Shown here one piece after another: positions 26,873-36,356 of a stretch of 64,000 nucleotides of DNA. The position numbers and the translations under genes are program-made. Source of the DNA: Vibrio marinisediminis (GTDB lineage Bacteria > Pseudomonadota > Gammaproteobacteria > Enterobacterales > Vibrionaceae); NCBI RefSeq assembly GCF_014050145.1, contig NZ_JACFYF010000009.1, positions 94,112 to 158,111 of the forward strand. The letters run 5' to 3'. The notes beneath the pieces are model-generated. The model did no database searches. It had not been told where the DNA came from and worked only from the letters and a program-made list of their open reading frames with translations. Within the stretch, counting starts at the first letter, position 1, and each line of letters begins with the position of its first letter.

Positions 26873-28987
26873 CTAATATTTTACTTGAAGTGTCGCCATG
26901 TAGTTACGACCTTCGCCAATCACAACATCTTCTGCAAACTGGTGTTTAGACGATGTTGTCCCGCCCCCCGCTAAGTAGTCCGTATCAAATACATTTTCAA
27001 CAGCAAATCGAGCAATTAATTCTAAGTTCTCATCATATTGATGGGTATAGGCAACACCCATATCAACACGGGTATAGCCATCCTTCTTGAAGGTGTTCTC
27101 TGCGTTGCCATATCGAGAGCCTTCATAGATTAAACCTACATTTAAATCTAACTCATTGGTTGCCGCGTAAGTTGACCAAACGCTTGCTGCAAACTCTGGC
27201 ACATCGACAGGACGATTTCCGGAGAATGTCTCATGCTTTTTGATCTCCGCATCTAGATACATCGCAGAAGCTGTCATTGAGAACTGCTCAGTTAAGTAAC
27301 CCTGTACACTAAGCTCCGCACCATTATGTACTTTCTCACCAGATTGCGTTCTGTTCACCAATGTCTTGCTTGCATCATTTGGATCCGCACCTAAATCCAC
27401 ATCTAACTTGATATCTTGTTGAGTGATGTTAAACACCGCGCCGGAAACAAAAAGTTGCTCATCAAGCAATTCCCACTTTGTTCCAATTTCATAAGATACA
27501 CCTTTGGCTGCATCTAGAATCTCACCGTCATTCACGTATGTCGTTTTACTGTCAGACATCACTTTACCTTGCGGCTCAAAACTTTCTGCGTAAGAGAAAT
27601 ACACGCTGCCATTCTCAGCAGGGTGATAAATCACGCCTAACTTTGGTGACACACTCTCTTCGGCAACACCTTCTTCCACTTTACGGTCAAAACGCACACC
27701 TGCGATGACTTGCCATTGGTCATTGAGCGTGACCATATCTTGTAGATAAAAACCCCAGGTATCGTATCGGCTTGAACGGTTAAAGGAATTGCCGCTATAT
27801 TGTGGATTGCCGACTGAATCCCCAGGAGCCACTTCTTGAGAAATAAACGATTCTTGTGCACGTAGATAACGGTAACCTAGCCAGTTTGCTCCGATAAGCA
27901 TTTGGTGATTCATACCAGCAATATCAGTATCGGCAATGAAGTCCATGTAAGCTGTTTTAAAGCGCCACTCATCATTGCGGTGGTTGCCGCCCTGCGTCAC
28001 GGTACCGGAACCATCGAGCGCGATATTAGCGAAGCTTGGGTAGCTTTCGATATCAACACGAGAGAAATCTTGATAGTTATACCCCACTCGCATAGACCAC
28101 ACATCATTTAAAGACGCATCAACATCAAAACCAAGGTTTTCAACATCATTTTCAATTTCGGACCACTGAGCATCCCAAATATGATTCTTACTTCCAACTC
28201 GTTGACCATCTAATGTGTAGAGCGCTCCAGAATCAACACTACCGTGATCATTGGTTTTATCGTAGTGCACCGAAACGGTGACATCGTCACTTAAATCATA
28301 TTCGACAAATAAGCCTGCTACTAAGCGATCCGTTTGCGGTGATGAGCCATCACCATATTCACGCCAAGAACTGTAGCTTTCTTTTGAAATCACTGTACGG
28401 GCACGCAGTGTCTCTGCTTCATTCAATGCACCACTCACATCAACCATGGTGCGTGAGTGATCATCAGATCCAATATCTTGGCTAACGCTAATCTGAGTAT
28501 CATTGCTCGGTTTCTTGCTCACCATATTAATGAGACCACCTGGCGCTGATGCGCCATAAAGCAAACCAGAAGGACCTTTTACTACTTCCACTTGCTCTAG
28601 TAATTCTACTGGTTGGCGATAATGCGACCAATGCTGATTACCATCTTTTAGGAATCCTGTTGAGCTGTTTACTTCAAAACCACGTAACGAAAAACGCTCG
28701 CGGTTACGCCCTGTTCCGCCAGCGCTCACACTAGCGTCGTTTTGCAAAACCTCACCTAAGGTACTTGCACGCTGCTCATCAATAATTTGTTCACCAATAA
28801 CCGCAACTTGCCCAGGAGTTTCTAACTGAGTCGCTTCCATTCGCATTGCCGTTGAGTTGGTTTCGGCTTTATAGCCATACTCTCGGCCTTCCACGACCAT
28901 ATGCTCATCTGTTTTTACACTCTCTGCCATTGCAGGAGTAGCTAGTACTGCGCCTATCACTAGCGCTAGCTTACTCTTAGTAAACAT
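26873..28987 (-). CDS. TonB-dependent siderophore receptor
   Basis: About 704 residues. The ATG at 28987 follows GGAGAAG and begins the signal peptide MFTKSKLALVIGAVLATPAMA. A plug domain (~40-155) has the TonB-box-proximal region, LRGFEVN and VEVVKGPSGLLYGASAPGG. A 22-strand barrel follows and ends in an aromatic C-terminus (ATLQVKY). No N-terminal STN signalling domain is present, so it is a transporter, not a transducer. It looks like the FhuE/FpvA hydroxamate-type subfamily, but the ligand cannot be assigned. A Fur box lies upstream. Confidence 0.92.
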   Translation of the reverse strand: MFTKSKLALVIGAVLATPAMAESVKTDEHMVVEGREYGYKAETNSTAMRMEATQLETPGQVAVIGEQIIDEQRASTLGEVLQNDASVSAGGTGRNRERFSLRGFEVNSSTGFLKDGNQHWSHYRQPVELLEQVEVVKGPSGLLYGASAPGGLINMVSKKPSNDTQISVSQDIGSDDHSRTMVDVSGALNEAETLRARTVISKESYSSWREYGDGSSPQTDRLVAGLFVEYDLSDDVTVSVHYDKTNDHGSVDSGALYTLDGQRVGSKNHIWDAQWSEIENDVENLGFDVDASLNDVWSMRVGYNYQDFSRVDIESYPSFANIALDGSGTVTQGGNHRNDEWRFKTAYMDFIADTDIAGMNHQMLIGANWLGYRYLRAQESFISQEVAPGDSVGNPQYSGNSFNRSSRYDTWGFYLQDMVTLNDQWQVIAGVRFDRKVEEGVAEESVSPKLGVIYHPAENGSVYFSYAESFEPQGKVMSDSKTTYVNDGEILDAAKGVSYEIGTKWELLDEQLFVSGAVFNITQQDIKLDVDLGADPNDASKTLVNRTQSGEKVHNGAELSVQGYLTEQFSMTASAMYLDAEIKKHETFSGNRPVDVPEFAASVWSTYAATNELDLNVGLIYEGSRYGNAENTFKKDGYTRVDMGVAYTHQYDENLELIARFAVENVFDTDYLAGGGTTSSKHQFAEDVVIGEGRNYMATLQVKY

Positions 28988-29053
28988 CTTCTTCTCCGAA
29001 TTTATATGCAGTCTTACCAAAGCTGCTTGTCATTTTCGAAGCGGAATATAAGT

Positions 29054-29072
29054 GATAATCAGTATCATTAGC
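29054..29072 (-). promoter_or_regulatory. Candidate Fur box, siderophore receptor
   Basis: GATAATCAGTATCATTAGC matches the 19-bp Fur consensus at 15 of 19 positions. It lies 67-85 bp upstream of the receptor start, consistent with iron repression. Confidence 0.78.
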
Positions 29073-29122
29073 ATTGAATTTACATTCTTTGCATTCGCAC
29101 TGTTAAAACAAAAACACGCTGA

Positions 29123-30538
29123 TCAGCGTGCTTTAGAAATTGGAAATAGCAACTCGATATGTAAACCACCATTTTTCCGGTTTCGTACTCGTACCTTGCC
29201 TTTCATTAAATCCATCGACTGCTTAACAATCGCGAGCCCAAGACCATAGCCACCAGCTTTCTTATCACGCGAAGATTCGATGCGCGTAAACGGTTGGAAA
29301 ATATCTTCAAGCTTATTCTCTGCGATCCCTTTTCCATTATCTTGCACTGCAATTGCTATGTATTTATGCTCACCCTCCGTTAGAGCATGAATAAACACAT
29401 CAATAGCGACCTCTTCACCAGCGTATTTGATCGAGTTGGAAAGTAAATTGCGTACGCATCGTACTACGAGTCGTTCATCTGCAATAACCTGTTTGGTATC
29501 ATCACTCGCCCAAAAACTCAGTTTTTGATTCCCACCAATATCCAGTTGGCTCTGCTCCACCTGCGAACGGGTATAACTTTCTAAACACACTGGTTTTAGG
29601 CTTACTTCGTAGCGTGCATTTTCCAGCTGACTGTAAGTCAAAATTTCCGCCACTAGGTTATCCATCTCTTCAACTTCACGCTCAACACGTTCAACAAGTG
29701 CTATGTCCTGATCGGACACTTTATGCTTGAGCAGATGGAGTGCAAGATTTTGCCTTGCTAACGGCGTACGCAGCTCATGGGAAACATCACGGATAAGGCG
29801 CTTTTGCTTCTCAGCTAAAGCATGAATCTGCCGACTCATCTCATCAAAATCTTGAGCCAGTTCATTGAACTCAATGGTTTGCGACTGAAGCTCTGCAACC
29901 ACACTGCCGCTGAACTCACCTTGAGCCAACCTATGACTCGCCTCTTTAAGTCTATTAAGCGGTTGTTGCAACTTACGCGCCAGTATCAACGAAAACAGGG
30001 TCAAGATAACTAAGGCTATGACCACTTTGCTCACATTAAGATAATTGAGAAAACGATGAGCTGGGTGCAATTGACTGGGTAATTGAATCACCAAGGTACT
30101 CTGCTTGCTCAAAGGAATACCAATGAGCGGTTTATTGACTCGCTCCCCCATATTACCGCCCAGCTGGCGCAAAAACTTAAGCTTAAACTCAAAATGAGGA
30201 TGCATATCCCGGTGAGTGATCGGCTGGTTATTCTTATTGAGGACAAACAGGTAAAACGGTTGAGCATTTTCCCAATCAGCCAACTCATCCATATCGCCAT
30301 CTTCGATCAATACATTTGCTTGATAGGCTAAATTACGCATCTGCTCTTTCACTGGCTCAGGCAGTACCAAGAGCGTTCGGATCAGTGCTTGTTCTGTGGC
30401 AGATTGAAGCAACAAAATGCATAACACCACAGCTGACATATAGCTAAAAATCTCAAATGCCAAACTGTGTTTATGTTTTTTGAAATTAGAAAGAAATGTA
30501 GAACAATTCAAAGCACTATTCTCTGACACTAGAAACAA
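29123..30538 (-). CDS. OmpR-partner sensor histidine kinase
   Basis: About 471 residues. Transmembrane helices lie near 33-48 and 170-188 and flank a short periplasmic domain. A HAMP linker follows (~189-245), then the dimerisation helix with phospho-acceptor His254 in DVSHELRTPLA, and an ATPase domain with DNGKGIAE and GYGLGLAIVK. The predicted start is a TTG at 30538 that overlaps the regulator gene by 23 bp; a GTG at 30529 is also possible and neither has a strong Shine-Dalgarno. The architecture is CpxA/EnvZ-like. The signal is unknown; adjacency to a siderophore receptor is suggestive only. Confidence 0.9.
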   Translation of the reverse strand: MFLVSENSALNCSTFLSNFKKHKHSLAFEIFSYMSAVVLCILLLQSATEQALIRTLLVLPEPVKEQMRNLAYQANVLIEDGDMDELADWENAQPFYLFVLNKNNQPITHRDMHPHFEFKLKFLRQLGGNMGERVNKPLIGIPLSKQSTLVIQLPSQLHPAHRFLNYLNVSKVVIALVILTLFSLILARKLQQPLNRLKEASHRLAQGEFSGSVVAELQSQTIEFNELAQDFDEMSRQIHALAEKQKRLIRDVSHELRTPLARQNLALHLLKHKVSDQDIALVERVEREVEEMDNLVAEILTYSQLENARYEVSLKPVCLESYTRSQVEQSQLDIGGNQKLSFWASDDTKQVIADERLVVRCVRNLLSNSIKYAGEEVAIDVFIHALTEGEHKYIAIAVQDNGKGIAENKLEDIFQPFTRIESSRDKKAGGYGLGLAIVKQSMDLMKGKVRVRNRKNGGLHIELLFPISKAR

Positions 30539-31181
30539 AGCTATAGCCTTTGCCTCGAACAGTTTTGATATGCTGCTTAGACAAACCCGCCTCTACTAAC
30601 TTTCGGCGTAAGTTACTAATATGCATGTCTAAGTTTCGGTCAAATGGACTGAGTTCTTTTTTCAGCACTTCGATCTGCAATTGGGCTTTTGATATCACCA
30701 CACCTTCATTACGGATGAGGTAATTGAGTAAGTCAGCTTCCGTGCCGGTAAACGGCAAGCCCGAAATCGCCTCACCAAAGCTATCTTCTGCTAATGCATT
30801 ATTTTGACGCTGCTTTTCTAGACCAACCCGACGGAAGATTGCCTTAATACGAGTAAGTAACTCAGGGACTTTAAATGGCTTAACGACATATTGATCGGCA
30901 CCCGCTTGATACCCATCAAGCATTGATGACTCATCATTTAGTGCAGTGAGCATCAAAATGGGGGTGGCAAAACGTTGGCAAATGCGGCGAGCCACTTGTA
31001 ACCCACTTAACTGAGGAAGCATCACATCCAGTAACACCAAATCTACGGAATGTTTTTCTATGTAATTCAGAGCTGCCTCACCGCAGTGAACGCAAGTTAC
31101 TTGATACCCCTCTAATTCCAGAACTTCAGAGATGAGCTGGCAGAGTTCGATATCATCATCAACCACTAAAATTTTCGACAT
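30516..31181 (-). CDS. OmpR-family response regulator
   Basis: About 221 residues. The receiver has the acidic pocket DDD (residues 8-10), phospho-acceptor Asp52 in LLDVMLP and Lys in YVVKPFKV. A winged-helix output domain ends in NLRRKLVEAG...TVRGKGYSF. The ATG at 31181 (MSKILVV) is preferred over 31193. It is co-transcribed with the following kinase. CpxR-like in overall pattern, but I would not name it. Confidence 0.92.
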   Translation of the reverse strand: MSKILVVDDDIELCQLISEVLELEGYQVTCVHCGEAALNYIEKHSVDLVLLDVMLPQLSGLQVARRICQRFATPILMLTALNDESSMLDGYQAGADQYVVKPFKVPELLTRIKAIFRRVGLEKQRQNNALAEDSFGEAISGLPFTGTEADLLNYLIRNEGVVISKAQLQIEVLKKELSPFDRNLDMHISNLRRKLVEAGLSKQHIKTVRGKGYSFVSSVRE

Positions 31182-31292
31182 CTTTATTCGCAATAAACAA
31201 CAAGGAATGCGATTCTAAATCGCAACTATTATCAGTACAAGCCCGTTTGTTAAATTACTCCTTTCCAGTTGATTGCGACAGAATAAAACAAA

Positions 31293-31316
31293 AACCCGAC
31301 AATTGCCGGGTTTCTG
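31293..31316. terminator. Bidirectional terminator between TRAP operon and two-component genes
   Basis: AAACCCG and CGGGTTT pair around a short, partly self-complementary centre (ACAATTGC), flanked by A- and T-rich runs. It lies downstream of the minus-strand TRAP permease (stop at 31350) and upstream of the response regulator. Confidence 0.75.
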
Positions 31317-31349
31317 TTTTATTCTCACTTTGAATGTCAATTCGCTGAA

Positions 31350-33923
31350 TTATTGCGTTCGTTTTATCCGCATACGCTGCATCATCACAACCCCAACAAA
31401 CAACAATAATGCAGGTATCCACATCCACTCTTTACGAAAACGCTCTACTGGAATTCTGACATCAACTATTTGCTGGTCGAACTGAAGACCAACTGCCTCT
31501 GCTGGGCTAGCAAAACTAACGACATCAATCAATGTCTGCTCGCCTTGCTGATAAGTTGCAATACCCAATGCGTCAAGCCTATCTTGACCACTACTACCAT
31601 GCGGAACTTCGAATAACACCGAGAAATCTCGCATTTTACCGACACTATCTTCCCCACTAATTCGCATTCTAAGCACACTACCCTGCTCTAACGATTCTAG
31701 AGTTTGTGCTAGCTGTGCAGGATTACTCGATTGATAAGGTTCAATGACTTGATCTACCCAGTAGCCCGGTCGGAACAGAGTAAAGGCGACCAACAGTAAC
31801 AATATCCCTTCATACCATTTGTTACGGGTTAGAAACCAACCTTGTGTCGCGGCGGCAAATATCAACATAGCAATGGTCGATACAATAAAAATGGCAATCC
31901 CATGCGCCCAATCGACATCAATCAACAGTAAATCGGTATTAAAGATAAATAGAAATGGCAGCGCGGCAGTGCGTAAGCTGTAATAAAAGGCGGTTATGCC
32001 GGTCTTTATTGGGTCGCCTTTCGACACCGCGGCAGCCGCAAATGAAGCCAGACCAACCGGAGGGGTCACATCGGCCATAATACCGAAATAGAACACGAAC
32101 AGATGCACAGCGACTAACGGTACGATCAAACCATGTTGCTCACCAAGTGTCACAATAACTGGAGCTAGCAAGCTCGACACAACAATGTAGTTAGCTGTCG
32201 TTGGTAAACCCATGCCCAAAATCAAGCTCAATACTGCTGTCAGAAGAAGCATCAGTACCAAGTTGCCCATCGAGAGCATTTCCACCAAATCCGCTAACAC
32301 CAAACCAACACCGGTTTGAGAAACTGCACCAACAATAATACCCGCCGTCGCTGTTGCGATGCCGATACCGATCATGTTGCGCGCACCCGCGACTAGACCT
32401 TCACGTAGGTCGATTACACCATCTTGAATGTTGCCATAATCGTGCCTGCCATCTTTTCGTAGCCAATTAAGTAGTGGACGCTGGGTCAACAGAATGATGA
32501 CCAAAATCACCGTTCCCCAAAATGCTGAGAGACCCGGCGACAAACGTTCAACCATCAAACACCAGACCAATACCACCACTGGCAGCAAATAGTGCAATCC
32601 AGAGAGTAACACTTGTCGAGTCTCGGGTAATTGGTCAAGAGGCTTATCTGGGTTTTCTTGCGCCAAAGGTTCATTACTTGCGGCGATTTTTAATAACCCT
32701 ATATAAACCAGCGCTAACAACACTGCGACACCTTGCAGGGTGTAATCACCGAGTATGGGCTTGAGCCAACTTAAACCGTAATAGACCAACAAGGAAATGC
32801 CGCTCACTAGAGCAACACCAAAAGCAAAGCCCGTTAAACGTAATAACCATGGTTTGGATTGCACGGTTTCCAGAGGCTGCATACCGAGTTTAAGCGCCTC
32901 TAAATGAACGATATAAAGCAGTGCGATGTATGATATTGCCGCCGGTAAAAAAGCATGCTTGATGATTTCAACGTAAGGAATACCGACATACTCCACCATT
33001 AAAAATGCGGCAGCCCCCATCACCGGTGGCATAATTTGCCCATTAACCGACGATGCCACCTCTACAGCGCCAGCTTTCTCTGCGCTAAAGCCTACTTTCC
33101 GCATCATTGGAATAGTAAACGTACCTGTAGTGACTACGTTAGCGATCGATGAACCTGAAATTAGACCGGTTAAACCCGAAGCAACCACAGCCGCTTTTGC
33201 TGGTCCCCCTCTAAGGTGCCCTAACAAACTAAACGCCAGCTGAATAAAGTAGTGTCCTGCTCCCGCTCGTTCTAGTAATGCGCCAAAAAGAACAAACAAA
33301 AACACAAAGCTAGTTGAAACCCCTAGCGCAATGCCGAACACCCCTTCGGTGGTGATCCACTGGTGGTTTGCCAAAGCTTCAAGTTGAACACCACGGTGCG
33401 ACAACAGACCTGGCATCCATGGTCCTGCAAGGCTATAGCCAACAAATGCCAGTGCGATCAATGGTAACGCTGGACCTAGCACACGGCGCGCCGCCTCTAG
33501 TAGTAGCGGTAAACCAATCAATGCAGTGGTAAAGTCGCCAATGGTTAAAATGCCCGGACGAGTAGCCAATTGTTCATACAGCACAAACAAATAGAGGGAT
33601 GACGCGCAAGCAACCAAACCCAGAATCATGTCTGTCGCTGGCACTCTATCTCTTGGAGAACGCTTAAACGCTGGAAAAACTAAAAAGGCTAATAACAACG
33701 CAAAACCTAAATGGATTGCTCTTGTCTCTGTATCATTCATCACGCCAAAACCGATAATAAAAGGTAACGGTGATGCAATCCAAAGTTGAAATAGTGACCA
33801 AAATAATGCCAGTAGCGCAATGGATTTCTCCATCACCCCACCAGGTAGACGAGCGCCAACATCCTGAGCGATCAACTCTTCAGCCGACGTCGGAGCTGCA
33901 GTTGCAGACATCGGTTTGTCCAT
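31350..33923 (-). CDS. TRAP transporter fused DctQM permease with C-terminal DUF3394
   Basis: 857 residues. About four N-terminal segments correspond to DctQ, followed by a large DctM-type region with the family motifs GLTGLISGSSIANVVTTGTF and LSLILGMGLPTTANY. The last ~170 residues form a DUF3394 region: two helices, a soluble stretch (ASPAEAVGLQFDQQIVDV) that looks PDZ-like, and a final helix. Fused permeases of this size partner TAXI-type receptors, and the TAXI gene lies directly upstream. Uptake is ion-driven, not ATP-driven. Confidence 0.92.
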   Translation of the reverse strand: MDKPMSATAAPTSAEELIAQDVGARLPGGVMEKSIALLALFWSLFQLWIASPLPFIIGFGVMNDTETRAIHLGFALLLAFLVFPAFKRSPRDRVPATDMILGLVACASSLYLFVLYEQLATRPGILTIGDFTTALIGLPLLLEAARRVLGPALPLIALAFVGYSLAGPWMPGLLSHRGVQLEALANHQWITTEGVFGIALGVSTSFVFLFVLFGALLERAGAGHYFIQLAFSLLGHLRGGPAKAAVVASGLTGLISGSSIANVVTTGTFTIPMMRKVGFSAEKAGAVEVASSVNGQIMPPVMGAAAFLMVEYVGIPYVEIIKHAFLPAAISYIALLYIVHLEALKLGMQPLETVQSKPWLLRLTGFAFGVALVSGISLLVYYGLSWLKPILGDYTLQGVAVLLALVYIGLLKIAASNEPLAQENPDKPLDQLPETRQVLLSGLHYLLPVVVLVWCLMVERLSPGLSAFWGTVILVIILLTQRPLLNWLRKDGRHDYGNIQDGVIDLREGLVAGARNMIGIGIATATAGIIVGAVSQTGVGLVLADLVEMLSMGNLVLMLLLTAVLSLILGMGLPTTANYIVVSSLLAPVIVTLGEQHGLIVPLVAVHLFVFYFGIMADVTPPVGLASFAAAAVSKGDPIKTGITAFYYSLRTAALPFLFIFNTDLLLIDVDWAHGIAIFIVSTIAMLIFAAATQGWFLTRNKWYEGILLLLVAFTLFRPGYWVDQVIEPYQSSNPAQLAQTLESLEQGSVLRMRISGEDSVGKMRDFSVLFEVPHGSSGQDRLDALGIATYQQGEQTLIDVVSFASPAEAVGLQFDQQIVDVRIPVERFRKEWMWIPALLLFVGVVMMQRMRIKRTQ

Positions 33924-34005
33924 AATAATTCTCGAAATTAAAAATCAAACCCTACTCAAGGAACCCATGTAAGGCTTAGAAGAAAAGGAAAACATAGAAC
34001 TTTAG

Positions 34006-34027
34006 AAAGCACGCGTCACCGTGCTTT
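34006..34027 (-). promoter_or_regulatory. Intercistronic hairpin between TAXI receptor and TRAP permease genes
   Basis: AAAGCACG and CGTGCTTT form a perfect 8-bp stem with a 6-nt loop in the 168-bp gap. No U-tract follows on the minus strand. It probably stabilises the upstream receptor message or partly terminates, giving excess receptor over permease. Confidence 0.6.
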
Positions 34028-34091
34028 GCCATTCAACTTTCTCATCCAGTATTATCATTCGAACAGATGAGAGGTGCTGTTTTATAAAAGC

Positions 34092-35063
34092 TTACAGCCA
34101 ACCGCGTTCTTTGTAATAACGAACCGCGCCTTCATGTAGGGGTGCCGATAGCCCCACTTCAATCATTTCACTCTGTTGGAGATCTTTAAAGGCAGGGTGA
34201 AGACGCTTAAAACGGTCAATGTTATCGAACACTGACTTTACTAACTGATAGACCAACTCTGGATCGGTATCAGCCGTGGTAGACAACACCGCTTTACCAC
34301 CGATTGAAGGTGTGTCGTCTGGATTACCTCGATACATTCCTCCCGGAATCACCGCTTTAGTAAAGTAGGCTTTGTCTGCGAGCAACTGGTCAATTTCAGG
34401 TCCTGTTACAGCAACCAGTACCGCGTCTGTCGTGGTTGATGCTTCTTGAATTGCACCATTAGGGTGACCGACAAAATAACTCATAGCATCAATGTTATTA
34501 TCACTCATCGCTGATGCTTGTTCAGCTGGCTTTAAATCTGAAACTAAGCTAAATACTGATGGTTCCCAACCCTTAACCTTCATTATTTGCTCAAAGGTAT
34601 CTCGCTGCCCTGAGCCCGGATTACCAATATTGACCCGCTTACCTTGCAAATCATCAAGGTGAGCAACATTGGCATCTTTGCGCGCAAGAATCGTGAAGAC
34701 TTCGCTTTGCAAAGAGAAAACCGCACGAATGTTTTCCATCGGTTGGCTATTTTGGAATGGAGCTACCCCTACGAGTGCTTTGTATTGGTGATCTGACTGC
34801 ATGATGCCGAAATTATATTCACCACTACGTAAACCATTCACGTTAGCAACACCACCACCACTTGCTGGCGCGTTGCACTTAATACTATGTTCATCAGCAC
34901 CACGATTTACAAATCGACAGATTGATTGCCCAGCAACGTAATAGACTCCGGTTTGTCCCCCTGTTCCTATAGTGATAAATTTATCCGAAGCAACTACATT
35001 CTCACTCAATGAGATACCACCAAATGCTAGAGCACACATTGAGACTAGCGTTAATCCTTTCAT
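34092..35063 (-). CDS. TAXI-type TRAP transporter solute receptor
   Basis: About 323 residues from the ATG at 35063, which follows AAGGGA; the upstream in-frame extension lacks a signal peptide at its N-terminus. The Sec signal peptide is MKGLTLVSMCALAFGGIS. The mature protein begins with the TAXI hallmark ITIGTGGQTGVYYVAG and continues with GGVANVNGLRSGEYNFGIMQSD and VNIGNPGSGQRDTFEQIM. Ligands of a few TAXI receptors are glutamate-like; that may not hold here. It feeds the fused permease downstream. Confidence 0.92.
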   Translation of the reverse strand: MKGLTLVSMCALAFGGISLSENVVASDKFITIGTGGQTGVYYVAGQSICRFVNRGADEHSIKCNAPASGGGVANVNGLRSGEYNFGIMQSDHQYKALVGVAPFQNSQPMENIRAVFSLQSEVFTILARKDANVAHLDDLQGKRVNIGNPGSGQRDTFEQIMKVKGWEPSVFSLVSDLKPAEQASAMSDNNIDAMSYFVGHPNGAIQEASTTTDAVLVAVTGPEIDQLLADKAYFTKAVIPGGMYRGNPDDTPSIGGKAVLSTTADTDPELVYQLVKSVFDNIDRFKRLHPAFKDLQQSEMIEVGLSAPLHEGAVRYYKERGWL

Positions 35064-35110
35064 GACCAATTCCCTTATAAAATGCCACTGCCGTTCTATG
35101 CGCAGCAAAG

Positions 35111-35332
35111 TCAATATCCACAATCTGTGTTAGAAACCAACACGCGCGCAATACCTTGCAATAAAAAGCCATTTAACCAATGCACTAACAAATACCAGCA
35201 ACAACACTTGAATAAATATGCCGATATATTTTTTATGTTGATTAAAACTATTTCAAATTTAATGTCAGCGCTTAAAAAAATTAACACAGACACCAACAAA
35301 GTGATAAACAGCAAAATAACAACATTTCTCAC
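35111..35332 (-). CDS. Doubtful small hydrophobic protein
   Basis: A 73-residue frame with a GTG start, two hydrophobic stretches and a CCCWYLL motif, immediately upstream of the TAXI gene. No convincing Shine-Dalgarno is visible and the region is AT-rich, so chance hydrophobicity is possible. I do not recognise a family. Confidence 0.2.
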   Translation of the reverse strand: MRNVVILLFITLLVSVLIFLSADIKFEIVLINIKNISAYLFKCCCWYLLVHWLNGFLLQGIARVLVSNTDCGY

Positions 35333-35621
35333 AATATAAGAATGACTAAAAAATTAGCATTTTAGAAAATACTAAAATGACAGGGTGAATTTTCGATAAC
35401 CTCATGTTTTGGCGGGGCATTTCGAACAGAAGCGCTCTCCATTGCCGGATGTTGATCAAAGGCTATTTCTCAAGCTATCTACGTAGCACGCTAAAACGCA
35501 TAGAGCTCGTGAAGTGATTAAATGAACCTTTCGCTGTACAGCAATGGTGAATTTTGCGATACCTTGCAGCTCAAGTTGAAGCTAAAATAGCGTTAATAAA
35601 AATATAATAAGAGGAAGAGCA
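35333..35621. other. Intergenic region upstream of glycerophosphodiesterase gene
   Basis: No supported gene. It holds an 8-bp inverted repeat (CATTTTAG 35358-35365, CTAAAATG 35372-35379) and a 10-bp direct repeat GGTGAATTTT (35384 and 35546), the copies continuing with similar TCGATAACCT / GCGATACCTT. The middle is more GC-rich than its flanks, perhaps a decayed element. Confidence 0.4.
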
Positions 35622-36356
35622 ATGGCACTCACCATTGTGGGACATCGCGGAGTCGCCGGGTTATACCCGGAAAATACACTCGTCAGTGTTCAAGCAGCCA
35701 TCAAGATGGGACTGAGTTGGATTGAAGTCGACATTCAACCGACCAAAGATAAACAACTTGTCGTTTGCCATGACCATACTATCGATCGCTGTAGTAATGG
35801 CTTCGGACGCGTTGACCAATACACGCTAGAAGAGCTTCAACAATTCGATTTTGGTGGCTGGTTCGCACCTCAATTTAGCTTTCAACCGATAATGAGCTTG
35901 TCACAACTGCTTGAGCTAATTGCACCACTGGATATTGGTTTAAACATCGAAGTAAAAATTGATACTGACCGATATACAGAAGTAGTGAGCGAATTGAAAA
36001 CACAGTTAGAACGCCACCACATAGCAAAAAGTAGAATCCTTATCTCAAGCTTTGACCACGCCACCTTACGAGAAGTGCACCGTGCAAAACTGAACTACCC
36101 CATCGCGGTTCTAAGTGAAAAACTGGATAAAAAAGCGTGGCAACTATTGGAAGAAATCGATGCTGTGGCGTGTAACTTAAACGCCAAACACACAAATAGC
36201 CATCAAATAGCAAAGCTACAAAAGTCAGGCTATCAGGTGTGGTGTTTTACCGTGAACAACCCAAATCAGTTAAGAGATTTACAGCATGTAGACGCTATTT
36301 TTAGTGACTATCCTCAACGCTTTCTCACCACACCTAACAGTAAAACTACTGTATAA
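35622..36356 (+). CDS. Glycerophosphodiester phosphodiesterase (UgpQ-like)
   Basis: 244 residues, TIM-barrel GDPD. The catalytic motif is VGHRGVAGLYPENTLVS at the N-terminus, with metal ligands in IEVDIQ and the second catalytic His in VVCHDHTIDR. There is no signal peptide, so it is cytoplasmic like UgpQ. It hydrolyses glycerophosphodiesters to glycerol-3-phosphate and an alcohol. GAGGAAGAG precedes the ATG. It stands alone, without a ugp transporter. Confidence 0.93.
   Translation: MALTIVGHRGVAGLYPENTLVSVQAAIKMGLSWIEVDIQPTKDKQLVVCHDHTIDRCSNGFGRVDQYTLEELQQFDFGGWFAPQFSFQPIMSLSQLLELIAPLDIGLNIEVKIDTDRYTEVVSELKTQLERHHIAKSRILISSFDHATLREVHRAKLNYPIAVLSEKLDKKAWQLLEEIDAVACNLNAKHTNSHQIAKLQKSGYQVWCFTVNNPNQLRDLQHVDAIFSDYPQRFLTTPNSKTTV

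Noticed and set aside
35111-35332. Two-helix small protein upstream of the TAXI gene as a firm call
   Set aside because: Kept only as doubtful: GTG start, no Shine-Dalgarno, AT-rich DNA can give spurious hydrophobic frames.
35333-35621. Integron attC site or insertion-sequence end
   Set aside because: No attC core sites, no terminal inverted repeats or transposase remains; only short repeats.
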